DNA from: Chara braunii
Taxonomy: Eukaryota > Streptophyta > Charophyceae > Charales > Characeae
Assembly: GCA_003427395.1 (NCBI GenBank)
Contig: BFEA01000461.1
Coordinates: 780,336-809,662, forward strand
Direction of reading: 5' to 3'
DNA length: 29,327 nucleotides
The position numbers and the translations under genes were made by a program. Positions within the stretch are counted from its first letter, which is position 1. Each line of letters begins with the position of its first letter. This document shows, piece by piece, positions 11,380 through 20,339 of the stretch. The notes under the pieces are model-generated. The model ran no database searches. It was not told the origin of the DNA and saw only the letters and a program-made list of their open reading frames with translations.

Positions 11380-11502
11380 CTACAAAGATAAGCCAACAGA
11401 GCTGGGAGCCTAGGGAAGCTCAGGACCTGTCTCTTATACACATCTAGATGTGTATAAGAGACAGCTACAAAGATAAGCCAACAGAGCTGGGAGCCTAGGG
11501 AA
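11380..11502. repeat. 38-bp direct duplication flanking the adapter
   Basis: The same 38 bp, beginning CTACAAAGATAAGCCAACAG, occurs at 11380-11417 and 11465-11502. The second copy abuts the adapter directly; nine non-duplicated bases lie between the first copy and the adapter. This looks like a chimeric or circularised library molecule built into the assembly rather than a genomic repeat. Confidence 0.85.
11427..11464. other. Tn5/Nextera mosaic-end junction adapter (artefact)
   Basis: CTGTCTCTTATACACATCT is followed directly by AGATGTGTATAAGAGACAG. The two are the 19-bp Tn5 mosaic end and its exact reverse complement, together a perfect 38-bp palindrome. This is the known mate-pair junction adapter. 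The translated residues LSLIHI on one strand and THLDVYK on the other are a familiar mark of adapter carry-over in predicted proteins. It is not a genomic feature. Confidence 0.98.
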
Positions 11503-11563
11503 CCTAAATACCTCGCATTGCGTGTGTCCTGGGAATTCTTTGGCTTATGCAGAACTAGGCAAA

Positions 11564-14500
11564 ATGGCAACGGAGGAGGAGACAGATAACCGTAAGAGTG
11601 AAGGAGAACCAGGCTTAGAAGGCAGTGCCGCNCAAAGCGAAGGGGGACAGAAGGACANANAATCGATAAATCCGGATGGTACCAAAGGGAACCGGAAGGA
11701 AATCTCCACAGGAGAAAGCTCGGGGAAAGCCAGGGGAAGCAGGCAAGGGACCCAGGGGACCAAGGAAGGCAGAAATAAGGATAGGACAAGCCCCCGAAAC
11801 TCGGAAGGAGCCATGCCTAAGAAAGTAAGGGTCACGGATACGAGGCGCAGACTAACCGAGATAGAAAAGAGGACCGCGGAATACAAGGCAAGATTGACTG
11901 AGGAAATTATGACTGGGAACGAAGAAGGTCCTCTGGAGGAGGAACCCCGGGACGAACGGAAAGCCAGCCAAGGTGGGGCTGGACAAGGGGATAAAGGTAG
12001 TGACCGTGGGGGAACGCCAAGCAAGAGAAGGAAGGAGAGAGAGAACTCCCCGGGGATGAAAGCGGAAAAGGCTACGACTCCGCCAGCAATGGATAGTAGG
12101 GCTAGCCGCCTGCCGATCACGCTGGCAGCAGCACGAGGATGCGAAGGACTTTGGAGCCTTAAGGAAAGAGTGTTGGGATGGTTTGACCCGGAAGGAACTA
12201 TGAAAACAAGGGAGGGACAGAAGGCCGGCAAGGAAAGTCCGGATAGCAGTATGGCAGGCGAGGCTTGTAGCTCCGAGGGCGGCCTTAAGAAGATAGTGTC
12301 GTCCCTCGCGCGAGCACTAAACAAAAATCAAGGCTATCTGGCAGACGCCAAAAGGAAGCTGACTTTCGATGAAGCAAATATCACGGAGTTTCTGATCGAC
12401 TACGAGAACCTAGCTGTGTTACAAAAGTGGACCGAGGAGGAAAAGATGGGCCATCTAGGACAGCATGTGTCATTAAGCCTAGGACGGGACATAATGGCCA
12501 TTATAGTCGCAAGCTGGTCTTGGAAGGAGACCCAGGATGTGATGATGAGGAAGTACCTAGCGGCAGAGAAAATGGCAACGGAGGCCGACCTAGCGGCAGT
12601 TCAGAGGAAGAACTTCGCAACGTACAACGATTTCCTACGGAAATTTACTCTAGTAGCACTAAGGATCCCCGGGGTCACGGACCTGATAGTGAGCAAATAT
12701 TTCCTCAGGCAGTTCTCCGAGTTCGACAAAAACAAGATCCTGTCAGCTTACCAACAGACGAGCAAGTTCGTAAACACGCGGGATGTTGATTTTAGCACGG
12801 TAACGGATCTGGCTGAGAAAACGGTAGTAACGGAGACGTTGGCCTTGCTCAAGGAAGGAGAGATCATAAATCTGACCGGTAGGACGGGCGACAAGGTAAA
12901 GAAGGGGATTGAAAGTCTACATGAACGGGTGCACGGGGTCGAGAATAAGATTGAAAGGATGGAAGGCGCGCTACTGGTTATGCAGGCGCAAGTATCCCGA
13001 CCTGCCCTCCCTCCCCAGGAAGCTGTGGTTCCGCCAGGTGTAGCAAACTGGGGATTCAGACGGAGAGATCCTGCTAACGAGCAATGCAAGTACTGTATCG
13101 CGATAGGACATTATGAGCGTGCGTGCCCAAAACTCAACCATGATATTCTGAAAAGAAGGTGTACAAGGTCTTTAAAGGGGGAGATATTTGGACCACAAGG
13201 GGAACGGGTGAACTGGAACTCGCCAAGAGGGATGCAGCGAGCCATTATCATGCTCAACGGGTTAGAAATAACGGCCGTAGAGGCCGAACCGGTGGGCGAG
13301 ATCATATGGGATCAACTCCGGGGGCGCGGGCCGCAGGTCAACTTCGTTTTGGAAAGCGACGGGCGGGATAGGGTAAACGCGACTACTCGACTAGGGACGG
13401 CTGGGAGAAGGATTATCCGTGACGCCGTAATGGAGGAGGTTGCTGGAAGTTCGGAACCCCAGGCAGAGCCNGAGGCCGAGGAAACNGAAAAGGTCTATGG
13501 GAAGNCTAGGGAAGAGGAGCCTGNGGACAAGGTTACCGCCGCTAAGAAGAAGTTTCGGTATCAAATCCCGATCTTAACCTTGCCTGAGCTCGACGACACC
13601 ATTAGCAAGTTACTAGGAACCATGGTGTCGGTGTCTTTTCAGACCATGCTGCAGGCTAGCCCTAGGTTGCTGAAAGGGCTCAGACAACTGTTGACTCGGA
13701 GGCGAGTAGAAATACGCGACAACCCCGAATTACCAGAAGGGGAGAAGGAGGAGGAAACTCTGCAAGAAGTGGCTAACCTTCAGAGGAGTCACAGGGACTT
13801 GGAGGATCTCGAAAAGGCCTTTGCAGACATTCGTTTGAGCTTGCCTGACCGAGAGGGCGGCGAAGTCATGAGATCACTACCCGGGACGAAGCTTAGCTTC
13901 CATGCGCTGCCCGTAGGGAAACTGAAAATCCGGATCGGGAGTCATCACACCGACGCATTAGTAGACGGGGGAGCAGAAATCACTCTCATAAGAAGAGATT
14001 TCGCAACGATCACAGGATGTACGGTAAACAAGGAAGTAACAGGGAGCATCCGGGGAGCTGGCGGGGAAACCCCGTTCGCTGGGTACGCCACGAAGTGTGC
14101 TGTAAAGGCAGGGGTCAGGGAATCGATCAGGTCGTTTCAGCGGATGACCATAATGGAGGAGATGGACCACGAGATAATCCTCGGGAGACCGTGGTGCGCG
14201 AACGTGGAGATGATAGGCATGCACTTGCACGATGGCTCATACATGGTAGACGTAGAGGACCCTGTGACCGGCCGGGGAGAGCTCTTCCGACTCCTTGGAA
14301 CGGGAGGAGACCCCCCAAAGGGGAAATTGGCAACTTGGTTGCCGTCGTTCGAGGATAGCATGCGAAAGGGGGCTTTCGCACGAATGGAGGGTATGAGAGA
14401 AAAGGTAGAAATCATGATTGAGGAAGCATTCAACAAGAAGGAGTGGATCAAGATGGGCCTGCCCCAGAAGAAGAGGAGGCAGGAGGACGAAGTCCTAGGT

Positions 14501-14821
14501 GTTATGGTAGCGGAAAAGGAGTCAGAGGTCGAACTTGGTGCTAGCCTGCCCAAACGGAAAGAAGTATTCATAGACGTGTTAGAAATCGCACTCGAGATGC
14601 CCGATCTATTACAACTCATCAAGGCCCTCAGATACCACAAGGTAGGAGTGGATTCGACACCCTTGGCCAAGTTCGAAAGAGAGGTGCAAAAGGGATATTG
14701 CCTGAATGGGAAACTAGTTAGTATTCAACCACGAGTCGTAGAGGCGACGGGAACAATTCCGAGTGTTCATTTTTTAGGAGAAAGATCCCGGACGGAAGTG
14801 TTCGAAAGTACAAGCCGGTAG
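11564..14821 (+). CDS. gag-pro: Gag-protease polyprotein of the Ty3/Gypsy element
   Basis: This is an open frame of 1085 codons. I choose ATG 11564; the phase is open a little further up, but only through non-ATG codons to TAA 11474. Residues 1 to about 230 are charged, low-complexity and probably disordered. About 265-430 is a helical capsid-like region, followed by a likely coiled coil (ESLHERVHGVENKIERMEGA). A CCHC zinc knuckle, CKYCIAIGHYERAC, is at 508-521 with the canonical C-x2-C-x4-H-x4-C spacing. The retropepsin active site is ALVDGGAEITLI with Asp801, and its partner motif IILGRPW is at 871-877. The active site reads D-G-G rather than D-T/S-G. Gag would form the particle and bind RNA, and the protease would cut the polyprotein. 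Seven N bases fall inside. It ends shortly after a frameshift signal. Confidence 0.9.
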   Translation: MATEEETDNRKSEGEPGLEGSAXQSEGGQKDXXSINPDGTKGNRKEISTGESSGKARGSRQGTQGTKEGRNKDRTSPRNSEGAMPKKVRVTDTRRRLTEIEKRTAEYKARLTEEIMTGNEEGPLEEEPRDERKASQGGAGQGDKGSDRGGTPSKRRKERENSPGMKAEKATTPPAMDSRASRLPITLAAARGCEGLWSLKERVLGWFDPEGTMKTREGQKAGKESPDSSMAGEACSSEGGLKKIVSSLARALNKNQGYLADAKRKLTFDEANITEFLIDYENLAVLQKWTEEEKMGHLGQHVSLSLGRDIMAIIVASWSWKETQDVMMRKYLAAEKMATEADLAAVQRKNFATYNDFLRKFTLVALRIPGVTDLIVSKYFLRQFSEFDKNKILSAYQQTSKFVNTRDVDFSTVTDLAEKTVVTETLALLKEGEIINLTGRTGDKVKKGIESLHERVHGVENKIERMEGALLVMQAQVSRPALPPQEAVVPPGVANWGFRRRDPANEQCKYCIAIGHYERACPKLNHDILKRRCTRSLKGEIFGPQGERVNWNSPRGMQRAIIMLNGLEITAVEAEPVGEIIWDQLRGRGPQVNFVLESDGRDRVNATTRLGTAGRRIIRDAVMEEVAGSSEPQAEXEAEEXEKVYGKXREEEPXDKVTAAKKKFRYQIPILTLPELDDTISKLLGTMVSVSFQTMLQASPRLLKGLRQLLTRRRVEIRDNPELPEGEKEEETLQEVANLQRSHRDLEDLEKAFADIRLSLPDREGGEVMRSLPGTKLSFHALPVGKLKIRIGSHHTDALVDGGAEITLIRRDFATITGCTVNKEVTGSIRGAGGETPFAGYATKCAVKAGVRESIRSFQRMTIMEEMDHEIILGRPWCANVEMIGMHLHDGSYMVDVEDPVTGRGELFRLLGTGGDPPKGKLATWLPSFEDSMRKGAFARMEGMREKVEIMIEEAFNKKEWIKMGLPQKKRRQEDEVLGVMVAEKESEVELGASLPKRKEVFIDVLEIALEMPDLLQLIKALRYHKVGVDSTPLAKFEREVQKGYCLNGKLVSIQPRVVEATGTIPSVHFLGERSRTEVFESTSR

Positions 14822-14824
14822 GGA
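14770..14824 (+). promoter_or_regulatory. Likely programmed -1 frameshift site between gag-pro and pol
   Basis: TTTTTTA (14770-14776) is phased as T_TTT_TTA in the gag-pro frame, which is exactly the X_XXY_YYZ arrangement needed for -1 slippage. The -1 frame is open from 14722 to 14859 and leads into RT. The zero-frame stop is at 14819. After a 9-nt spacer, TCCCGG (14786-14791) can pair with the CCGGTAGGGA stretch (14815-14824), either as CCGG/CCGG or as TCCC/GGGA plus two further pairs. Similar signals are known between protein frames of retroviruses and some Gypsy elements. The alternative is a simple one-base loss during decay. Confidence 0.6.
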
Positions 14825-16002
14825 AGAAAGCAAAACCGGTCCCGATCCTGCTAGAGACATGAAAGGAAGACGCTATGGAGAAGGAGGAAGAGNTCCTTCG
14901 AGTGATCCGAAAAAGAAGGGCGACGGAGGGACATCGGATACCAGATGAGGTAGCTGACACAATGAAGATAGGGATAGACGGGTTCTTAACGGAAGAAGAA
15001 CCCCGCCTGATCAAAAGGACATGCCAGGAGTTTCACCTGGCATTTGCCTTTAGTGATCACCAGAAGGGACGACTAGATGCGAAGTTGATCCCTCCGGTCA
15101 GAATCCACACGGTAGAACATGAGTGCTGGAATGACAAGGGGTCATCCTATGAATTTGGGATAGCAGGAGAAGTGACAGACCTCCTGCGAGCAAAGATGGA
15201 CTCCTCCGTTGCGGAGCTTACGACATCGCCATACGCAAATCGGTGGTTCGTCTTTCGGAAGCCTAACAAGACACTAAGGTGGATTCATGACCCGCAGAAG
15301 TTGAATGTGGTAACCATCCGGGATGCTAGCTCGCTATCTCAGGCTGACTTGTTAGCGGAATCACACGCCGGTGGAGCATTTACTCCCTGATAGATCTGTA
15401 CTCAGGGTACGACCAGCTTCCGTTGGATGTTCGGGACAGGCCATACCCCGCTAAGCACACCCCCGTAGGCCAACTACAGATGCAAGTGACCCCTATGGGA
15501 TTCACAAACGCGGTGGCCGAAGCGCAACGCAGGATGCTCGCCGTGGCCGGGGACATGTTCCCAGAAAAATGTGAGTCTTACATCGATGACAATCCGATCA
15601 AAGGCGCGCAGGAGAAGCACGAGATGGAAGTCCAGCCAGGGATCCGACGTTTTGTGTGGGACCACCTGCAGGACATCGAGGACTTACTCCGCCGGTTCCT
15701 AGTATACAACATTACAGCTAGTGGACCGAAGAGTATCCTAGCAGTACCAGAGGTAACTATACTAGGATTTCGTTGCGGTGCTTACGGCAGGAAGCCGGAT
15801 CCGACAAAAACCGACAAGATATCACAGTTGCTGACACCGCTGCGCACGACGACGGAGGTAAGGGCATTCCTAAGCGTAGTCGGCTTTTGAACGATCTTCA
15901 TTAAAAACTTTGTCAAGATTGTTGAGCCTATCCGGGCTATGATCAGGGAAGAAGGAACCATGGATTGGACGGAGGAGCGAGAAGGAGCTGTCCAAAGGCT
16001 CA
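14776..16002 (+). pseudogene. pol: Reverse transcriptase domain of pol (broken)
   Basis: In the -1 frame after the slip site the protein reads VRKYKPV, typical of the gag-pol joint in Gypsy elements. TGA 14860 then interrupts it. RT fingers include SPYANRWFVFRKPNK and LRWIHDPQKLN. Near 15375 the phase changes (AESHAGG to IYSLIDLYSGYDQLPLD). The palm follows with TPVGQLQMQVTPMGF and the catalytic YIDD box at 15579-15590. The thumb is interrupted by TGA 15888 and resumes in the same phase (IFIKNF). Enzymatically RT would copy the element RNA into DNA. With two stops and one frameshift it cannot be made as one protein. The 3' end runs into the N gap. Confidence 0.9.
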
Positions 16003-16336
16003 NNNNNNNNNNNNNNNNNNNNNNNNNNNNNNNNNNNNNNNNNNNNNNNNNNNNNNNNNNNNNNNNNNNNNNNNNNNNNNNNNNNNNNNNNNNNNNNNNN
16101 NNNNNNNNNNNNNNNNNNNNNNNNNNNNNNNNNNNNNNNNNNNNNNNNNNNNNNNNNNNNNNNNNNNNNNNNNNNNNNNNNNNNNNNNNNNNNNNNNNNN
16201 NNNNNNNNNNNNNNNNNNNNNNNNNNNNNNNNNNNNNNNNNNNNNNNCAAGATTGTTGAGCCTATCCGGGCTATGATCAGGGAAGAAGGAACCATGGATT
16301 GGACGGAGGAGCGAGAAGGAGCTGTCCAAAGGCTCA
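15914..16336. repeat. 89-bp exact duplication flanking the N gap
   Basis: 15914-16002 and 16248-16336 are identical over 89 bp, beginning CAAGATTGTTGAGCC and ending CCAAAGGCTCA. The left copy ends exactly at the first N and the right copy begins exactly after the last N. Both encode the same RT-RNase H linker segment. The simplest reading is two contig ends that overlap and were not merged. Confidence 0.95.
16003..16247. other. 245-N assembly gap, probably not real
   Basis: A run of 245 N separates two identical 89-bp contig ends. If the ends are the same genomic stretch, no sequence is missing and the correct step is removal of the gap and one copy (334 bp in total). The protein context agrees, since the segment before and after is the same continuous part of pol. 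Confidence 0.95.
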
Positions 16337-16947
16337 AGGACATAATTGACATCTGAGACAGTCGCCCTGTCCGCACCTTGTTTTAATGACAAAGTGGAAC
16401 GACCCTTCATCCTAGAGACGGATGGAGGACCTTTGGTCGTAGGAGGTGTATTGATTCAAAGGGATGAGGGAGGAAAAGAGAAGCCGATTAGGTTGAAGAG
16501 TAGAACCCTGAACTCCGCAGAACGGCGGTACTCGCAATTCAAGAAGGAAGTCCTAGTCATCCTGCATTGCCTTAAGACCTTCCGGGGAGGCGGTTCATCT
16601 TAAGGATCGATCCGACGAATGTCGCAGAGGCTCTAAAGAATTACAGGCCTATAGATCCGACGGTAGGGAGATGGGTACGATTCATCTGGCAGTTCGATTA
16701 CAAGGTCGAACGGATTGTTGGAATCCGCAACAAGGCAGATGGGCTGAGTCGGGTCTGCATCACTCCCGAAGGGATGGAGGATGCGGAGCCCATAGACGCA
16801 TTCCTCGAATACGAAGGAGGGACTCTCGCAGTGGATAATGAAATGATGAGCGCGGAATGTACATCGGGAGAACTATTGATCCAGACTTTGGAGAAGGGGG
16901 CACCTGCGATAGTAGCCGAACTTAGAGAAGGACCAGTCACCACTTGA
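16337..16947 (+). pseudogene. pol: RNase H domain of pol (broken)
   Basis: After the duplicated segment the phase changes near 16342. The RNase H core then reads RPFILETDGGPLVVGGVLIQ with its first catalytic Asp codon at 16421, followed by LNSAERRYSQFKKEVLVIL with the conserved Glu. A second phase change with apparent loss of a few residues occurs at about 16590, after which RRFILRIDPTNVAEAL and RIVGIRNKADGLSRV continue. The stretch ends at TGA 16945, although the phase stays the same into integrase. RNase H removes the RNA strand of the hybrid made by RT. Two frameshifts make it non-functional as written. Confidence 0.87.
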
Positions 16948-18462
16948 AGACGCAGAGAAGAAAAGGACTCATGGGGAGCGATAGTAGGACCGAGAGAGGA
17001 ACTAATAGCAATGGCGGTCGAGGGAGGTCGGGAAGTAGTGATGAGCTTAGTGAAATCTTGGAAAAGGAAAGAGTTGCAATGGGTGGTAAACCAGATGCAG
17101 GAAGGAAAGGATGGGGGCAAGGAAGGAGACAAGTTTTTCTATGTCCAATCATACGAAGGACTCTTTCGGGAGATCGAACTGTTATTGGTAGGAAACAAAC
17201 AACCTACGGAAGTCAGTATTAAAGCGAGAGAAGAAGCCGAAAGGTACGTCCTAAGGGGCGGACATTTGTTCCGAAGGGAGGAAGGTGCTATGCCCAGAAG
17301 GGTTGTGTGCGGAAGGTCTAGGCAAGTAGATGTTATCCAGGCAATGCACGATGGGTTGGCTGGAGGTCATGGGTCGTCCAAAGGAACGCTTGCAAAGATG
17401 ACGCCACTCTATTATTGGCCAGGCATGGCAGGCATGGTCGCCATATACTGCCAGACTTGCCTTATTTGCCAAGAATGAAGCTCGGTGCGGGTCTTCGAGC
17501 CGCTTAGACCAACGCGGGTGCTAGGGCCGGGACATTTGGTCCACCTCGACCTTGCGGTCATGCCCGTATCAACGGATGGGTACACGTACATCCTAGATGC
17601 GCGAGACAACCTGAGTGGGTTCATGGAGGCAGTCGCCCTAAGAAAAAAGACAGGGAGGAGTGTAGCGGATTGGATAGAAGACTTCTACTTAAGGCATCCG
17701 TTCATCAGGAGGTTTATAGTAAACAATGGGATGGAGTTTGTGAACCAAGCAGTATTGGGTATGCTTAAGAGACTCTGCGTACCGATCAAACTCATCGAGC
17801 CGTATCACCCTGAGGCCAATGCACCTGTAGAAAGGGAGCACCGAACCTTGAAGAACAAGATTGCAAAGCTCGCAGCGGACCATCTAGGGAACTGGCCTAG
17901 GTATCTTAAGCAGGCGGTCTTTGCAGAGAATATGACCCCTAAAAGGACAACAGGATCTATCCCGGCAGAACTTTGGTACGGAAGAGAGATCGACTTTCCT
18001 GTGGAAGCCTTGGTGCCTACCTGGAATAGGTTACATGATGATCCGCAAATGATCACGGAAGAGTTAATCGAGGCAAGATGTCAACAAATCCTTAAGAATG
18101 AGGAGGTCATGGAAGACATCGCCAACCAGGTACTAAACAACAGAATGAGGGACAAAGCAAGGTGGGACCAGGTTAAGAATGTCAGAAAGGAGCCACTTCA
18201 AGTGGAGGAGATGGTATTGCTAAGGAACTCGGCACTAGAAAGTACTTAGTCGGGACAGCTGGGAAAGAGGTTCAAAGGCCCTTACTGGGTCGCCAAGCGG
18301 GTGGGACTGAACACCTTCGAACTGGAAGATTTGGATGAAACTGGATTGAAAGGGCCCTTCCCGGGGCAACGATTGGTCAGGTTTCTAAGTCGGAACCCAG
18401 TGGAACAATGGCTTCAGGAGGCCGAAGATAAGGAAACTGAGGAGCTACAAGCTAAAGACTGA
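16948..18462 (+). pseudogene. pol: Integrase domain of pol (broken, catalytic Asp replaced)
   Basis: The phase is single from 16948 to TGA 18460 with two in-frame stops, TGA 17476 and TAG 18247. The HHCC zinc domain is seen as HDGLAGGH (His codons 17347 and 17368) and CQTCLIC (17449-17469). The catalytic core has the first Asp in HLDLAV (17548). At the second position, IVNNGMEF, an Asn codon (AAC, 17722) stands where Asp is expected. The Glu is in PVEREHR (17830), exactly 35 residues after it, so the DD-35-E geometry is kept while one metal ligand is lost. The carboxyl part has the GPYWVAKRV beta-barrel segment and a short acidic end, with no chromodomain that I can see. This integrase would be inactive even without the stops. 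Confidence 0.9.
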
Positions 18463-18860
18463 CCACAACCTTACCCACACTATGGTTTGTCTCTGACCAT
18501 GTTCATGGGACTGTCATTTTTTGGGGGACTGGCGCCTTGGCTTGGACTGATTGAGGTTGAAAGGCAGCATGACTTGGGGGTTTGCAATATCCGCCCTGGT
18601 TTTTGCAAGTGACAGAAAACAAGTTTGACCCGGAATTGTTAAGGAGGCCGCGCGACTTATGGCAGTGTGGTAACTATAGGTTGGCTATGAGGTCTAGAAG
18701 TAGAGAGTGCGTGGGCGCGGAGGGTTTGAGGCGCGCGGGATTTCTTTCCTTGTCGTTGATTATAAAGCCGGCGAGGACGCCGACCGGTTTAACTTTGTTT
18801 TCTTTTTATTTATTTATTTTTTGATTAAGCAAGAATTAAAGATATTTCCGTTTGATGGCG
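18463..18860 (+). other. Post-pol sequence, possibly 3' UTR and LTR remnant
   Basis: This follows the pol stop. It has a T6G5 run (18518-18528), a TATAAAG box (18761-18767), a T-rich stretch and a GAATTAAAG motif (18833-18841). It then meets TGGCGACG (18855), which resembles the TGG-initial primer-binding sites that follow LTRs. That combination would suit an LTR, but I found no matching copy upstream of gag, so the assignment is weak. Confidence 0.25.
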
Positions 18861-20330
18861 ACGTTTGACCGAGTCGAGCGCGCGTGCGGAGGACTACCCC
18901 GACGACAGCATCGGCGACGACGGTGCGACTTCGTGCAGTAAGCGGGGTGTCGTAGGATGGCGCGCGGGGCAATTACGGCACGGTGTGAGCAAGCCGACGC
19001 GAGCACTGGGAGCCGCGCGGCCGATTTGTAGGCCCTAAAGCGCCGCCCCGCATTGCCTTATATGGCACTCCGCGTGTATTGGTCTCAGGTTTGGGCTTAG
19101 CCCTATAGGTTACGGCATTGGACTATTATTACGGAGGCTTCGGAATCGAGGCCAGAGGACGTCGGTGCGACAGCGGCGGAGCATCGAGAAGAAAGCCGAT
19201 GGGGTTGAGGGCTGCGGGGCTATCCCCCTCGGTTTTGTTTACGGGCGCGGCGGCGGGGCTAATCCGCGAGGCTGACGTCTATGTTTATTTCATTTTATCC
19301 CCCTTTCGTGTATTGGTCCCCTTGTTATCGCGTCCCGTCTTGGAACGTGCGATTGCGATGGGAGCACGAGGGGGAGGGGCCGGGGCAAAAGTCTTGTTTG
19401 GATATCCCCCACGCCCACAAAGATTCGCGCCCGGCCGCTGCGCCTGGGCCCATGCTGAGGCATGCAGTAGGCCGACACCTTTCACCCCGCGGCCTACGGT
19501 AAAGGACGTTAGTAGGGCCTGGCCGTTGAAGGGCCGAAGGGGCGGTATGGCCTGCTTGACAGGGGCGGACCCCGGGGGAACTCAGAGGAGAAAGGCGGGC
19601 GTTGGCCTATGTAGAGTGGGGCCGAGGAAGGGGGTTCGCCGGGGGTAGGACCGGCCACTACCGAGCGTAGCGGCGGCACAGGGAAAGCGGAGCAGGACTG
19701 AAGGCGGGGAGTGTCGGGGGCAGGAGTAAAGTGAGTGGGAAAGCGGGGGACGGACCCGGTGCGAATCCGGGCCAGGTACATGGGCGGAGAGAAACAACAG
19801 GCATCGCGGGGAGGGGGCTGCGCGCATAGATAGAGGTTGGCGTTATTTGTAATTTTTTTCAGTCCTCTTTCATCTGACTGTATTGTCGCGGCCGCCGTTG
19901 GTCCAAGCCCCGCGCTGTCAGAGGCATAGTGCGATAGCCGTGTTGGTGTCAACACGAGGGGCAAAAAGGGAGTGAACGGGGATAGGACAGCGGGCAGTGG
20001 GAGCGATGTGCCGCAGCGGAGGGAGCCAGGCGGCACCAGGTGGTGGTGAACAGAGAACGCAGCGGACGCCGAACGGCAGGCAGCGGGGCGACGGGCATTG
20101 AGGCGGAGGGAGTCGGAAAACTGAATGAACCGGGGCGGGGTTCTCGTCGAGGTGCGTTCGGCAGGGGAGACTCGGGGTAGCAGACACGGAGGCGCGCTGG
20201 GCCGGTGTAGCGGACGAGGAGCAACGAGCTGGGGAGTGGCGAGAAGGGGGGATGAATCAGGGTGCGTTTCCGCGCCGGGTTCATTCGAGGAAAGGAGCAA
20301 TGAAGAAGACATTGTGGGCGGAGAAGGGAG
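18861..20330. other. GC- and CpG-rich non-coding segment
   Basis: The sequence is visibly denser in CG dinucleotides than its neighbours (many GCGCG, CGGCG and CCGCG words). Long open frames on both strands, the longest 337 codons on the minus strand at 19509-20522, are what high GC produces. They show Pro/Ser/Arg-rich composition without motifs. The word GTGTATTGGTC occurs twice (about 19074 and 19309). I see no gene. A CpG-island-like promoter region is possible but not shown. Confidence 0.45.
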
Positions 20331-20339
20331 TTGATAGTT

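Larger units (their letters stand above)
11011..11563 (+). other. Leader between the gene family and gag, with assembly artefact
   Basis: No gene is called. A short frame at 11154-11447 exists only because it runs into the sequencing adapter. GTGGTTAAAAACCAC (11101-11115) is a small perfect hairpin. The gag frame is closed upstream by TAA at 11474. The sequence contains a directly repeated 38 bp on either side of the adapter, so its true length is uncertain. An LTR end and primer-binding site would be expected about here if the element began just upstream of gag, but I could not identify either. Confidence 0.5.
11564..18462 (+). mobile_element. Ty3/Gypsy LTR retrotransposon, internal region, decayed
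   Basis: The order is zinc-knuckle gag, aspartic protease, reverse transcriptase, RNase H, integrase. RT lying before integrase is the Ty3/Gypsy arrangement and excludes Copia. Gag-protease is open, whereas pol carries five in-frame stops (14860, 15888, 16945, 17476 TGA; 18247 TAG) and phase changes near 15375, 16342 and 16590. One catalytic aspartate of integrase is replaced. The element therefore cannot move on its own as written. I could not identify LTRs, a primer-binding site at gag or target-site duplications. The stretch is compromised by the adapter at its left edge, eight N bases and a probably false gap. Confidence 0.93.

Noticed and set aside
11427-11464. A real Tn5-family transposon end or a genomic palindrome
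   Set aside because: The exact 19+19 junction form is that of the library adapter, there is no transposase nearby, and the flanks are duplicated.
11154-11789. Reading frames on both strands across the adapter
   Set aside because: They include translated adapter (LSLIHI, THLDVYK) and depend on a false sequence.
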